DNA of 36,553 nt from Arthrobacter sp. Lineage in GTDB: Bacteria; Actinomycetota; Actinomycetes; Actinomycetales; Micrococcaceae. Shown one piece after another: positions 7,028 to 15,913 of the stretch. The stretch's first letter is position 1. The number at the start of each line of letters is the position of its first letter. The stretch spans positions 1 through 36,553 of the forward strand of contig JAPSIT010000009.1 of assembly GCA_031178585.1 (NCBI GenBank). Reading direction: 5' to 3'. Below the pieces are notes generated by a model. The model saw only the letters and a program-made list of their open reading frames with translations. It did no database searches and had not been told where the DNA came from. The position numbers were made by a program, and so were the translations under genes.

Positions 7028-8248
7028 ATGGCAGAATTCAAGCAGTCCACCAAGCTTCATAATGTCCTTTACGACATCCGTGGACCGATTCTTCAGGCCG
7101 CCCAGCAGATGGAGGCGGAGGGTCACCGGATCCTCAAACTGAACATCGGCAACCCCGCACCTTTCGGTTTTGAAGCGCCGGACGCGATTTTGGTGGACAT
7201 GATCCGCCACCTGCCCCATGCCCAGGGATACAGCGACTCCAGGGGCATCTTCTCGGCCCGCACTGCCGTATCGCAGTACTACCAGACCCGCGGCATCCAG
7301 AACATCCACGTGGATGACATCTACCTCGGCAACGGGGTCAGTGAACTCATCACGATGTCGCTGATGGCGCTGCTGGAGGACGGGGACGAAATCCTGATCC
7401 CCACCCCCGACTACCCGCTATGGACGGCTTCCGTTGCCCTGGCCGGTGGACGGCCCGTTCACTACCTGTGCGATGAGGAGTCGGGCTGGCAGCCGGACCT
7501 GGAAGACCTCGAAGCCAAGATCACGCCGCGCACCAAGGGCATCGTGGTCATCAACCCGAACAATCCCACCGGAGCCGTCTATCCGGAAAGCACCCTGCGC
7601 AAGATCGTGGCGCTGGCCGAGAAGCACGGGCTGGTGCTGTTCGCCGATGAGATCTACGAGAAGATCCTGTACGAGGACGCAGTGCATGTGAACATGGCCG
7701 GCCTCACCGGGGATGATGTCCTGTGCCTGACCTTCAGCGGACTGTCCAAGGCCTACCGGGTCTGCGGCTACCGCGCCGGGTGGATGACCATCTCCGGCCC
7801 GAAGAAGGAAGCCTCGGACTACCTCGAAGGCATCAACCTGCTGGCGAACATGCGGCTGTGCGCGAACGTTCCCGCCCAGCATGCCATCCAGACCGCGCTG
7901 GGAGGCTACCAAAGCATCAACGACCTCATCCTGCCCGGCGGACGCCTGCTCGAGCAGCGGAACAAGGCCTACGACATGCTCAATGCCATCCCCGGCGTGA
8001 GCACCCAGCAGGCCAGGGGAGCCCTGTATCTGTTCCCCAGGCTGGACCCCGAGGTCTACCACATCCGTGATGACGAGAAGTTTGTCCTGGACCTGCTTAA
8101 GGAACAGAAGATCCTCGTGTCACACGGCAGGGCGTTCAACTGGGTGCGGCCCGACCACTTCCGGATGGTGACGCTGCCAAACGTCAAGGACATCGAAGAA
8201 GCGGTCGGCCGCATGGGAGACTTCCTCAGCAGGTATCAGGGGAACTAG
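7028..8248 (+). CDS. alaA: Alanine-synthesising aminotransferase (AlaA-type, class I PLP)
   Basis: The 406-residue enzyme matches the AlaA branch of class I/II aminotransferases. The N-terminus LHNVLYDIRGPILQAA and LKLNIGNPAPFGFEAPD are characteristic, as are INPNNPTGAVYP and FADEIYEKILYED. The PLP-binding lysine is in FSGLSKAYRVCGYRAGW (about residues 236-252). The reaction is transfer of an amino group from glutamate to pyruvate in the cytoplasm. The length is normal and the reading frame is intact. The ATG at 7028 lacks a ribosome binding site but lies 6 nt after a CATATT -10-like box. It is a single-gene unit between the terminator at 6875 and a hairpin before ppk2. Confidence 0.92.
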   Translation: MAEFKQSTKLHNVLYDIRGPILQAAQQMEAEGHRILKLNIGNPAPFGFEAPDAILVDMIRHLPHAQGYSDSRGIFSARTAVSQYYQTRGIQNIHVDDIYLGNGVSELITMSLMALLEDGDEILIPTPDYPLWTASVALAGGRPVHYLCDEESGWQPDLEDLEAKITPRTKGIVVINPNNPTGAVYPESTLRKIVALAEKHGLVLFADEIYEKILYEDAVHVNMAGLTGDDVLCLTFSGLSKAYRVCGYRAGWMTISGPKKEASDYLEGINLLANMRLCANVPAQHAIQTALGGYQSINDLILPGGRLLEQRNKAYDMLNAIPGVSTQQARGALYLFPRLDPEVYHIRDDEKFVLDLLKEQKILVSHGRAFNWVRPDHFRMVTLPNVKDIEEAVGRMGDFLSRYQGN

Positions 8249-8252
8249 CCTG

Positions 8253-8274
8253 TTCCCACATACAACTGTGGGAA
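8253..8274 (+). promoter_or_regulatory. Hairpin abutting the ppk2 ribosome binding site
   Basis: TTCCCACA (8253-8260) pairs perfectly with TGTGGGAA (8267-8274) around a 6-nt loop. The right arm overlaps the start of the ppk2 ribosome binding site AAAGAGG (8273-8279). It begins 4 nt after the alaA stop, so it may act as a terminator, a translation control, or both. Confidence 0.45.
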
Positions 8275-8284
8275 AGAGGTCATC

Positions 8285-9139
8285 ATGACCGATGTCATGG
8301 ATTTCGTGGAGTCTCCGGCCATGGCCCTGCGGGTTGACGACGGATTCCAGCTTGCATCCGTCGACCCTGACGCGACGCCCGGTTACACGGGAAACAAAGC
8401 CGGGGGCGAAGCGCTCCTTGCTCATCAGGACGGCAAGCTGGCGGAGCTGCAGGAGAAGCTGTTCGCGGAGGCCAGGTTCGGCGGCACCAAACGGGTGCTG
8501 CTGATCCTGCAGGCCATGGATACGGCCGGCAAAGGCGGCATTGTCCGCCATGTCATGGGCGCCATGGATCCTCAAGGCGTCCAGCTCAAGGCCTTCAAGG
8601 CGCCCACCGATGAGGAGAAGTCATACGACTTTCTGTGGCGGATTGAAAAGGAAGTGCCTGCCGCCGGCATGATGGGCGTTTTTGACCGGTCACAGTACGA
8701 GGACGTGCTGATTCACCGCGTCCACGCCTGGGCGCCGCCCGAGGAGATCAAGCGCCGCTACGCCGCCATCAATGAGTTCGAAGAACGGCTGACGGACGCC
8801 GGGACGAAGGTCGTCAAGGTGATGCTGCACATCAGCCGGGACGAACAGAAGAAGAGGCTGCTGGCTCGCCTTGATAACCCTGAGAAGCACTGGAAGTACA
8901 GCACCGGGGATTTGAAGCAGCGCGCGTTCTGGGAAGACTACATGGCCGCCTACCAGGCTGCCTTCGATATAACCAGCACCGAACTGGCCCCCTGGTACGT
9001 GGTCCCGGCGAACAAGAAATGGTACGCACGGATCGCCGTGCAGGAACTGCTGCTCTCCGCCTTGGAGGGGCTGAATCTCGAGTGGCCGAAGGCCGACTTC
9101 GATGTGGAAGCAGAACGGCGGCTGGTCGAACGGTCCTGA
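8285..9139 (+). CDS. ppk2: Polyphosphate kinase 2 family phosphotransferase
   Basis: The 284-residue single-domain PPK2 has the Walker A-like loop QAMDTAGKGG (about residues 78-87) and the Walker B-like FDRSQYEDVL (about 138-147). The lid segment HISRDEQKKRLLARLDNPEKHWK follows near 179. The C-terminus WYVVPANKKWYARIAV is also typical. Such enzymes transfer phosphate between polyphosphate and nucleotides. The one-domain form with this PPK2 signature resembles polyphosphate:AMP/ADP phosphotransferases, so the likely direction is nucleotide phosphorylation; this is inference. The ATG at 8285 has AAAGAGG with 5-nt spacing, partly within a hairpin. It converges with xseB, whose stop lies 27 bases downstream. 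Confidence 0.9.
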   Translation: MTDVMDFVESPAMALRVDDGFQLASVDPDATPGYTGNKAGGEALLAHQDGKLAELQEKLFAEARFGGTKRVLLILQAMDTAGKGGIVRHVMGAMDPQGVQLKAFKAPTDEEKSYDFLWRIEKEVPAAGMMGVFDRSQYEDVLIHRVHAWAPPEEIKRRYAAINEFEERLTDAGTKVVKVMLHISRDEQKKRLLARLDNPEKHWKYSTGDLKQRAFWEDYMAAYQAAFDITSTELAPWYVVPANKKWYARIAVQELLLSALEGLNLEWPKADFDVEAERRLVERS

Positions 9140-9166
9140 CCGGGCTGTAAGGTCCCGACCCGCTTC

Positions 9167-9415
9167 TCAGCCGTCCTGGCGGGCGGCGGCGAGCCTCTTC
9201 CGGGCTCCCTCCAGCCATTCTTCACAACGCCGGGCCAGGGCCTCGCCCCGTTCCCAGAGGGCGAGGGAATCCTCGAGGCTTGTCCCGCCGGCTTCGAGTT
9301 TGGAGACGACGCCTATCAGCTGTTCGCGTGCCTCCTCGTAGCTCAATGCCTCGATGTCTGCGGGGATGGGAGTCGCCGGTGATGCCGCGTTTGCCTCGGC
9401 GGGGTTGTCAGTCAT
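9167..9415 (-). CDS. xseB: Exodeoxyribonuclease VII small subunit
   Basis: The 82-residue acidic protein contains the XseB core LSYEEAREQLIGVVSKLEAGGTS followed by LEDSLALWERGEALARRCEEWL. This is the small helical hairpin that binds several-fold to the XseA subunit. The holoenzyme degrades single-stranded DNA from both ends. The start chosen is ATG at 9415 (MTDNPAEAN), directly before the family's variable N-terminus. A longer in-frame reading to 9757 is only read-through of the xseA region. GGTGAAA lies just before the start on the minus strand. It is 49 bases downstream of xseA, so the two subunits are surely co-transcribed. Confidence 0.93.
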   Translation of the reverse strand: MTDNPAEANAASPATPIPADIEALSYEEAREQLIGVVSKLEAGGTSLEDSLALWERGEALARRCEEWLEGARKRLAAARQDG

Positions 9416-9464
9416 GGGTTTCACCTGTCGTGTCGGTTTTGGTTGGTTGATCCGCTGCGGCGGC

Positions 9465-10775
9465 TCAGGTGCCGGCGGGCCGGCGGGCGCCTGCCGGTTG
9501 CGGGGCGCCGGTGGACGTCGCACCGAACTTGCCGCCCGCGACCCGGATTGAGAGGTCGGTTTCGGCGGGCGCCTCCGAGGGGTGCCGGACGACGGTCCCG
9601 GCGGATGGCCCGCTGCCCGCGGCGAGCTGGACCACGGCATAGCCCCGGTCCAGCGTCTGTTGCGGCGACAGCGCCCGAACCTGGGCCTGCAGATGCCCAA
9701 GCTGGTCCGCCGCCCTCGTGACGGCAGCGCTGATGGCGGCAGTGGACCGGCGCGCAAGCCGCTCCACTTCCTCCTCTCTCACGTTGACCATGACTTCGGG
9801 GGCGGCAAGAACGGGGCGCGATCGCAGGGCAGCGAGGCGGTCGGCTTCCCTGGCGACGAGCTGCGTTACTGAGCGGTGCAGCTGGGCTTCCGCCTGGCGC
9901 ACGCGGGCAAGCTCCTCCGAGACCTCAGGAACGATCCGCTTTGCGGCATCCGTTGGCGTTGACGCGCGCAGGTCGGCAACGTCGTCCAGGATGGGGCGGT
10001 CCGCCTCGTGCCCGATGGCGCTGACAACGGGAGTTACGGCGCCGGCTACGGCCCGGATCAGCTCCTCGTTGCTGAAAGGGAGTAGGTCTTCCAACGCGCC
10101 GCCGCCGCGGGCGACGACAATCACGTCGACATCGGGACGGGCGTCCAGTTCCTTCAGCGCCCGGATGATCTGGGCCACGGCGGTATTTCCCTGGACAGCG
10201 ACTTCCCGGATCTCGAATTCGACGGCGGGCCACCGCAGCGCCGCGTTCCGCAGCACGTCCTTCTTCGCGTCCGAGTCCCGGCCGGTGATGAGGCCGATAC
10301 GGTGCGGCAGCAGGGGGAGCCGCTTCTTTCGCGACTCGGCGAAGAGACCTTCGGCGCCGAGCGCGTGGCGCAGCCTCTCAATCCTGGCCAGGAGATCGCC
10401 CAGGCCCACAGGACGGATGTCCTTGACGGACATGTTGAGGCGTCCGGTCTTGAGCCAGAACTCGGCCTTCAGGAGGGCGACCACCCTGCTGCCGCGTTCC
10501 AGCGGGCTCTCCTGGCGGTCCAGGATCTTGGACCAGACCGAAGCAGGCAGGGAAATCTCGGCGTCCACGTCCCTGAGCGTCAGGAAGGCGTTGGTGCCCC
10601 TGCGATTGAGTTCGATGACCTGGCCCTCGACCCACGCCGCCGGTGCACGCTCGATATGCGCCTTGAGTTTTTGGGACAGCAGCTGCAGCGGCCACGGGTT
10701 GTCCGGGGTTGTCTCGGCGGCGGTGGCGGGCACGGTCGTGGGAGCGGTGCCGGGGACAATGGCATTTTCAGCCAT
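9465..10775 (-). CDS. xseA: Exodeoxyribonuclease VII large subunit
   Basis: The 436-residue protein has an N-terminal OB-fold (WVEGQVIELNRRGTNAFLTLRD, about residues 43-64) for single-stranded DNA binding. The catalytic region follows with IGLITGRDSDAKKDVL and IVVARGGGALEDLLPFSNEELIRAV, then the SAIGHEADRPILDDVADLRASTPTDAA signature. Near the C-terminus the LSPQQTLDRGYAVV segment is also conserved. The length is typical. The initiator is ATG at 10775, with about 30 variable residues before the first conserved strand. It forms an operon with xseB. The 225 bases between this start and the divergent gene at 11001 contain no further gene. Confidence 0.93.
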   Translation of the reverse strand: MAENAIVPGTAPTTVPATAAETTPDNPWPLQLLSQKLKAHIERAPAAWVEGQVIELNRRGTNAFLTLRDVDAEISLPASVWSKILDRQESPLERGSRVVALLKAEFWLKTGRLNMSVKDIRPVGLGDLLARIERLRHALGAEGLFAESRKKRLPLLPHRIGLITGRDSDAKKDVLRNAALRWPAVEFEIREVAVQGNTAVAQIIRALKELDARPDVDVIVVARGGGALEDLLPFSNEELIRAVAGAVTPVVSAIGHEADRPILDDVADLRASTPTDAAKRIVPEVSEELARVRQAEAQLHRSVTQLVAREADRLAALRSRPVLAAPEVMVNVREEEVERLARRSTAAISAAVTRAADQLGHLQAQVRALSPQQTLDRGYAVVQLAAGSGPSAGTVVRHPSEAPAETDLSIRVAGGKFGATSTGAPQPAGARRPAGT

Positions 10776-11000
10776 GCGCGGCCCGGGTGGAGGCGTTCGC
10801 CTGTTGCATGTGCCCGTCCTTTGCCTTGTGTGCTTTCGCGTCTTGCCGTTGCGCTGAGCTTGCTGATGCGCTGTGCCTCTGATGCACTATGCCCGCACGT
10901 GGAGCCTGCACCCCGGCTAATCAACTCTATCCATAGCTTTATCACCCGGTGACGACATTTTTTGCCAGTGGAGCGACCTGCCTAGGATGGCAATGTCCCT

Positions 11001-11885
11001 ATGACCTGCCAGGAACCCCAACCAGCTAGGAATCCCTTGCGTTCTATTGTTTCGGCCTTGGCCGTAGTCATTGGCCTGTTGCTGTCCGCCGTTGCCGTCC
11101 CGGCCGTGTGGGTGGACCGCAACATCGTTCAGGAAGACGGCTTCGTTGCGCTGGCCGCTCCCTTGGGAAAGGATCCCGCTTTTCAGCAGAGGCTCGCGGC
11201 CGCCGCCGTGGGCGGGATCGATACCGGGGGAGCGATACCCGAGCCCGCGGCAGGGATTGTCAGGCCCCTGCTGGAATCCGCTGCAGCCTCCCTCGCCGGG
11301 CTGCCGGGCTATCCGGCCGCGTGGGAGGAGACGCTGCGTAAAAGCCATCGGCTGAACTTTGGCGCCGCGGGTTCCGCCCCTTCAGGAACCGGCTCCGCCT
11401 CAACCGTCACGCTGGATGTGGCACCTCTGGTGGGGCTCGTCACAAGCCAGATTGCGGAGCGCGCCGGAGTCGCGATGGAGGCTCCGGACCAGACCCTGCT
11501 GACCGTGGGACAGCCAAACCAGCGGCAGCAGATCGAACAGGTCGCCGCGTACGCGCCACTTGGCTCCATCCTGGCCATTGGGGCGGGAATCGCGTTTCTC
11601 CTGGCGTTTGTGGCGGCCCGCCGGCGATGGACTGTGTTCGCCGGAGCAGGCGTCGGTGCTCTCGGGCTGGCGGGGCTGTGGAGCCTGGGATCGCGCTTTG
11701 CCTCGGAGGCGGCCGCAGGTACGGCGAGTGGCAACGAAGTTGCCGACCTGTTCGTGCAGGAGTTTGTCGCCGCCTCGACCCGGGGCTTTGGGTCATGGAT
11801 CACGACGGCGGCCGTCACCGGCGCCGTGCTGGTGGCCGCCGGTTTTGCCGGGCGTCTGCTCGGCGGCCGGACCCGCAGGGGATGA
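11001..11885 (+). CDS. Conserved membrane protein of unknown function
   Basis: No family function is recognised in this 294-residue protein. One membrane segment lies near residues 15-36 (SALAVVIGLLLSAVAVPAVWV). An extracytoplasmic region of about 150 residues follows, then three more hydrophobic stretches near 189-208, 213-230 and 265-288. The layout, with a single N-terminal anchor and a C-terminal three-helix bundle around a loop rich in Ala and Gly, is common in actinobacterial envelope proteins without known role. Codon use and composition match the neighbours. It diverges from xseA and is followed 122 bases later by ispH. TAGGAT at 10984-10989 is a plausible -10 element, with the ATG 12 nt later. 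Confidence 0.75.
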   Translation: MTCQEPQPARNPLRSIVSALAVVIGLLLSAVAVPAVWVDRNIVQEDGFVALAAPLGKDPAFQQRLAAAAVGGIDTGGAIPEPAAGIVRPLLESAAASLAGLPGYPAAWEETLRKSHRLNFGAAGSAPSGTGSASTVTLDVAPLVGLVTSQIAERAGVAMEAPDQTLLTVGQPNQRQQIEQVAAYAPLGSILAIGAGIAFLLAFVAARRRWTVFAGAGVGALGLAGLWSLGSRFASEAAAGTASGNEVADLFVQEFVAASTRGFGSWITTAAVTGAVLVAAGFAGRLLGGRTRRG

Positions 11886-11995
11886 GTTTCGCCCCGGCTT
11901 TCCGGTGTCCGGATGGAACCAGGAGCGTTGCGGGCCAGGTTCGCGACCAGGTTCGCCCGGGGCATAGTCCCGCCGGGAGGCCATGCCGCACCCGG

Positions 11996-12001
11996 TAGCA
12001 T
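11996..12001 (+). promoter_or_regulatory. -10 box candidate for a leaderless ispH transcript
   Basis: TAGCAT ends 6 nt before the ATG at 12008. The intervening GGAGCA could alternatively act as a closely spaced ribosome binding site for a transcript starting further upstream. Confidence 0.3.
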
Positions 12002-12007
12002 GGAGCA

Positions 12008-13084
12008 ATGACCTCCTCAGCTGTCTCCCTCTCGATGCCAACAGTTCCGCGCCGGCGCCGTTCACCCGAGGAAGTGCAGGCAGCCGCGCCTGTGGCCGGT
12101 CCAAAGAAGGTCTTGCTGGCGGCCCCGCGCGGATACTGCGCCGGCGTTGACCGGGCCGTCATCGCCGTGGAAAAGGCGCTGGAGCACTACGGGCCTCCTG
12201 TTTACGTCCGCAAGCAGATTGTCCACAATGTGCACGTGGTCAGTTCCTTGGAAGAACAGGGAGCCATTTTTGTCGACGAAACGGACGAGGTGCCGGAGGG
12301 TGCGCTGGTGATCTTTTCGGCGCACGGGGTGTCACCTGCCGTGGTCCAGTCCGCGGAGGACCGGGGCCTGCGCACCATCGACGCCACCTGCCCGTTGGTC
12401 ACCAAGGTTCACAAGGAAGCGGTGCGCTTCGCAAAGGACGACTTTGACATCCTGCTGATCGGCCATGACGGCCACGAGGAAGTCGAAGGGACCGCGGGCG
12501 AAGCCCCTGAGCACATCCAGATCATCAACGGCCCGCATGAAGTGGATAAGGTAACGGTACGGAACCCGGAAAAGGTCATCTGGCTTTCCCAGACCACATT
12601 GAGCGTTGACGAAACCATGGAAACGGTCAGGCTCCTTAAAGAGCGGTTCCCCACCCTGCAGGATCCCCCCAGTGACGACATCTGCTACGCGACCACGAAC
12701 CGCCAGGTCGCCATCAAGAAGATCGCTCCACAGGCGGACCTGGTGATTGTGGTCGGTTCCGCGAACTCGTCGAACTCAGTGCGACTGGTTGAGGTTGCCC
12801 TCGAGTACGGAGCCAAGGCCTCGTATCGCGTGGACTTTGCCAACGAGGTGGACGAGGCCTGGTTTGAGGGCGTTTCCACCGTTGGCGTCACGTCCGGCGC
12901 GTCCGTGCCCGAGGTGCTGGTCAAAGACGTGCTCCGCCTGCTGGCCGACTACGGCTACGGTGCCGTCGAGGAAGTCGTCACCGCGGAAGAGGATTTGCTC
13001 TTTTCACTTCCCAAGGAGCTTCGCGCAACCCTGAAGGCAGCGGGCGATGTCTCACGCGCCCTTGGCGGCCGGCGCTCAAACTAG
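12008..13084 (+). CDS. ispH: 4-hydroxy-3-methylbut-2-enyl diphosphate reductase
   Basis: IspH catalyses the last step of the MEP isoprenoid pathway, reducing HMBPP to IPP and DMAPP with a [4Fe-4S] cluster. The three cluster-ligand cysteines are present: Cys44 in [13 protein letters not shown], Cys128 in [11 protein letters not shown] and Cys226 in [10 protein letters not shown]. The conserved [16 protein letters not shown] and [11 protein letters not shown] segments are also seen. The 358-residue length includes about 30 extra N-terminal residues before the conserved start, as in other actinobacteria. ATG at 12008 follows a TAGCAT box at 6 nt. The gene is convergent with rmuC, whose stop lies 15 bases downstream. 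Confidence 0.95.
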   Translation: MTSSAVSLSMPTVPRRRRSPEEVQAAAPVAGPKKVLLAAPRGYCAGVDRAVIAVEKALEHYGPPVYVRKQIVHNVHVVSSLEEQGAIFVDETDEVPEGALVIFSAHGVSPAVVQSAEDRGLRTIDATCPLVTKVHKEAVRFAKDDFDILLIGHDGHEEVEGTAGEAPEHIQIINGPHEVDKVTVRNPEKVIWLSQTTLSVDETMETVRLLKERFPTLQDPPSDDICYATTNRQVAIKKIAPQADLVIVVGSANSSNSVRLVEVALEYGAKASYRVDFANEVDEAWFEGVSTVGVTSGASVPEVLVKDVLRLLADYGYGAVEEVVTAEEDLLFSLPKELRATLKAAGDVSRALGGRRSN

Positions 13085-13099
13085 CGGCCGCCGAAAACC

Positions 13100-14341
13100 C
13101 TAGGCAGCGTCCTCCTCGGACGCCTCGTCCAACTCCCGCACGCTCTGAGCCCGCTCCTGCAGTTCAGGTGCGGAAACGGCGCGGGGAGTGACCTGAACCG
13201 CGGACGGGGCGGCAAGGCCGGCGGCGTCGAGGGCATTGAGTTTCCGCGCGGTTGGCAAGACACGCGCTTCCAGCGTGCCGACCATCGAGTTGTACCGGTC
13301 CACCGACGTTTTCAGGGAGGACCCCAGCTTGCTGACATTCTCACCGAGGGTGCCCATGCGCTCATAGAGCTGCCGGGCCAGCTCGAACAGTTCACGCGCA
13401 CTGTCGGTCAGCACGTCCTGCCGCCACGTGAACGCAACGGACTTCAGCACGGCCAGCAGAGTGCCGGGTGACGCAAGCACTACGTTCTTGGAAAGGGCGT
13501 GGTCCAAGAGCCCCGGATCAGCGGAGAGGGCGGCCGCGAGGATGGACTCGGCCGGCAGGAAGCAGATGACCAGCTCGGGCGAGTTGCCTGAGATGTCCCA
13601 GTACTTCTTATTGCTCAGGGCGTCGACGTGGGACTTGAGTGCTTTGGCATGGGCTGCCAGCAGGGCCTGCTGGGTGGAACGGCTCCCGGCATTGTCGGGG
13701 TCAGTCTGGCCAAGGTCCTGGGCCTCAAGGTAGGAGGACAGCGGCACCTTCGCGTCAACCACCAGCTGCTTGTCCCCTGGCAGCTGGACCACCAGATCCG
13801 GACGGACGGAAGCATCAGTACCCGGGCTGTGCAGCTGTTCGTAGAAGTCCACATGACGGAGCATCCCGGCCGCTTCCACCACCCTGCGTAGCTGGACTTC
13901 GCCCCATTGGCCGCGGGCGCTGTTCGAGCGAAGGGCCGCTTCGAGGGCGTGCGTGGATCTCATGAGCTGCTGGTCAGAGAGCCTGGCCTCCTGCAGTTGC
14001 TGAGCGAGCTGCCCGTACTGTTCCAGCCGGTCGCGTTCCAGGAGGGAAACCTGCTGCTGGACCGCGCTGAGTTTCTCGGCCACCGGAGCCAAAGCACGCA
14101 GAACGCTGCCGTCCTGCTGGCGTGATTCCCCGAGTTCCCGGTTTTGCGCCGCCAGCAGCCTCCGCTCGGCTTCGGCTGCGGCGTATTGCGCGCTGACCTC
14201 CGAGAGCCGTGCCGAGACGCCGTCGAAATCCGCCTCGAGCGCCACATTGCGGCGTCGCATGACCACATACGCGAAGGCCGCCCCCGCCAAGGCGCCGAGC
14301 AGCAGCATCAGGAGGGCCAAAATCAGTGCAAAAGAATCCAT
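13100..14341 (-). CDS. rmuC: DNA recombination protein RmuC homologue
   Basis: The 413-residue protein has an N-terminal membrane anchor (about residues 5-26, ending AYVVMRRR). A long coiled-coil region rich in Ala, Glu and Gln follows (about 35-125). The conserved RmuC core then begins with ARGQWGEVQLRRVVEAAGM and RPDLVVQLPGDKQLVVDAKVPLSSYLEA, the latter being a PD-(D/E)XK-like nuclease motif. ELVICFLPAESILAAAL is also typical. RmuC limits rearrangements at inverted repeats in E. coli; its biochemical activity is not established. The length is normal. The start is ATG at 14341. It diverges from ychF with about 165 bases between them. Confidence 0.92.
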   Translation of the reverse strand: MDSFALILALLMLLLGALAGAAFAYVVMRRRNVALEADFDGVSARLSEVSAQYAAAEAERRLLAAQNRELGESRQQDGSVLRALAPVAEKLSAVQQQVSLLERDRLEQYGQLAQQLQEARLSDQQLMRSTHALEAALRSNSARGQWGEVQLRRVVEAAGMLRHVDFYEQLHSPGTDASVRPDLVVQLPGDKQLVVDAKVPLSSYLEAQDLGQTDPDNAGSRSTQQALLAAHAKALKSHVDALSNKKYWDISGNSPELVICFLPAESILAAALSADPGLLDHALSKNVVLASPGTLLAVLKSVAFTWRQDVLTDSARELFELARQLYERMGTLGENVSKLGSSLKTSVDRYNSMVGTLEARVLPTARKLNALDAAGLAAPSAVQVTPRAVSAPELQERAQSVRELDEASEEDAA

Positions 14342-14494
14342 GCCTTCACTGTGGCACGCAGGTACGACATTTCTGCCGAAGACGCTGCCAGCCCCGCTCC
14401 CACTTGCCGGTGTGCTGGCGGTGTGCTGGCCCTGACTCGCCTCTCGAACCTGTCACCTCCTCTGCCCCTGCCTTTATGGCATCGCCGTAACAGG

Positions 14495-14500
14495 TAGAAT
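14495..14500 (+). promoter_or_regulatory. -10 box candidate immediately before ychF
   Basis: TAGAAT ends 8 nt before the GTG start codon at 14509. No Shine-Dalgarno sequence is present. A leaderless or near-leaderless ychF mRNA would result. No convincing -35 element was found. Confidence 0.4.
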
Positions 14501-14508
14501 TGTTGTCC

Positions 14509-15594
14509 GTGGCTCTTACTATTGGCATCGTCGGACTGCCCAACGTCGGCAAATCAACCCTTTTCAACGCACTGACCCGGAACCAGGTGCTGGCGGCGAA
14601 CTATCCGTTCGCCACCATCGAACCGAATGTCGGCGTCGTCAACCTGCCCGACTCCAGGCTTCAGGAGCTGGCCGGAATCTTCGGATCGCAGCGGGTGCTT
14701 CCGGCAGCTGTGTCGTTCGTGGACATCGCTGGCATCGTCAAGGGCGCGTCCGAAGGAGAAGGGCTGGGTAACCAGTTCCTCGCCAACATCCGTGAAGCGG
14801 AAGCCATCGCCGAAGTGGTGCGCGTCTTCGACGATCCCGACGTTATCCACGTGGACGGCAAGGTTGATCCCCGCTCGGACATGGAAACCATCAACACCGA
14901 GTTGATCCTCGCCGATCTGCAGACCATCGAGAAGGCAATTCCCCGGATCGAAAAAGAAGTCAAGATCAAGAAGCGGGAAGCCGCGGAACTCGCAGCCATC
15001 AAGGCAGCGCAGGCCGTGCTGGAACGCGGGGACACCATCTACTCCTCCATCAAGAGCGACAAGCTGGAGATGGAGCACCTGAAGGAACTCAGCCTCCTGA
15101 CCGCCAAGCCCTTCATCTATGTCTTTAACGCGGACGAAGGAATTCTCGGCAGCCCCGAGAAGCAGGCCGAGCTGCGAGCCATGGTTGCACCCGCCGACTG
15201 CATCTTCCTCGATGCCAAGCTTGAGGCCGACCTCGTCGAGCTGGATGAGGCCGAGGCCCGCGAGATGCTCGAAATGAACGGTCAGGATGAGTCGGGCCTG
15301 GACCAGCTGGCCCGCGTTGGGTTCCACACGCTAGGGCTGCAGACCTACCTCACGGCCGGCCCCAAGGAAGCCCGGGCCTGGACCATCCGCCAGGGGGACA
15401 CTGCGCCGCAGGCGGCCGGTGTCATCCACTCGGACTTTCAGCGCGGCTTCATCAAGGCCGAGGTGGTTTCCTTCGAAGATCTGGTCGAGGCCGGATCCAT
15501 GGCGGAAGCAAAGTCCCGCGGCAAGGTCCGTATTGAAGGCAAGGAATATGTAATGGCCGACGGCGATGTCGTCGAGTTCCGCTTCAACGTGTGA
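14509..15594 (+). CDS. ychF: Ribosome-associated ATPase/GTPase YchF (Obg family)
   Basis: The product has 361 residues from GTG 14509, exactly the family norm, starting (M)[16 protein letters not shown] with the P-loop at residues 9-17. A TTG at 14500 would add three residues and is not preferred. Further motifs are the [11 protein letters not shown] segment, [21 protein letters not shown] (G3 region), and the ATP-specific NADE in place of NKxD. The C-terminal TGS domain ends in VEFRFNV. YchF binds ribosomes and prefers ATP. The gene is complete, but its last 19 bases are the left copy of a direct repeat found again at 20112-20130. This marks the 3' end as an integration target, with the coding sequence preserved. 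Confidence 0.95.
   Translation: MALTIGIVGLPNVGKSTLFNALTRNQVLAANYPFATIEPNVGVVNLPDSRLQELAGIFGSQRVLPAAVSFVDIAGIVKGASEGEGLGNQFLANIREAEAIAEVVRVFDDPDVIHVDGKVDPRSDMETINTELILADLQTIEKAIPRIEKEVKIKKREAAELAAIKAAQAVLERGDTIYSSIKSDKLEMEHLKELSLLTAKPFIYVFNADEGILGSPEKQAELRAMVAPADCIFLDAKLEADLVELDEAEAREMLEMNGQDESGLDQLARVGFHTLGLQTYLTAGPKEARAWTIRQGDTAPQAAGVIHSDFQRGFIKAEVVSFEDLVEAGSMAEAKSRGKVRIEGKEYVMADGDVVEFRFNV
15576..15594 (+). repeat. attL candidate within the ychF 3' end
   Basis: GTTCCGCTTCAACGTGTGA encodes the end of YchF (FRFNV stop). The first 15 bases and the final TGA recur at 20112-20130. It lies next to the integrase remnant. Confidence 0.8.
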
Positions 15595-15625
15595 GCAGGC
15601 CGTTTTTCCCGCATAAACACTGGGT

Positions 15626-15913
15626 TTAGGCCCCGGCAGTCCGCACAGAGTCCGCAGGAATCCCAAGAGCTTCGTTCATCATCGCTCCGGCTGCGGACCT
15701 TGTGCGGTCTTCTGCTGTCGGCCACAGGTGCGCATAAGTGTTCAGTGTCGTGGTTGCCTTGGAGTGGCCCAGGGCCCGCTGCACGGTCACGACGTCGCAC
15801 CCGGCAGCGATGAGCCCCGAGGCGTAGAAGTGCCTCAAGTCGTGGAGCTTCACGCCCGAGAGGCCGGCGGCCTTGACGGTCTTCCGCCACCAGTGGCCCA
15901 CGGTGTTCTGGTG
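15626..15913 (-). pseudogene. Tyrosine recombinase (integrase), C-terminal remnant
   Basis: About 96 residues of a phage-type tyrosine recombinase remain. The catalytic box II is intact: HDLRHFYAS holds the His and Arg, LGHSKATTTLNTY holds the second His and the nucleophilic Tyr. The box I Arg, the core-binding domain and the arm-binding domain are missing, whereas intact integrases of this type have roughly 350-400 residues. Homology ends near HQNTVGHWW (about 15913). The bases beyond it belong to another decayed gene on the opposite strand, so a deletion removed the 5' half. A 12-codon in-frame extension to ATG 15949 is antisense to that gene. The fragment ends 31 nt from the att core, the typical place for an integrase. 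Confidence 0.85.

Noticed and set aside
14500..14508. TTG start for ychF three codons upstream
   Set aside because: The family starts directly with the [15 protein letters not shown] strand, and GTG 14509 gives the standard 361-residue length.
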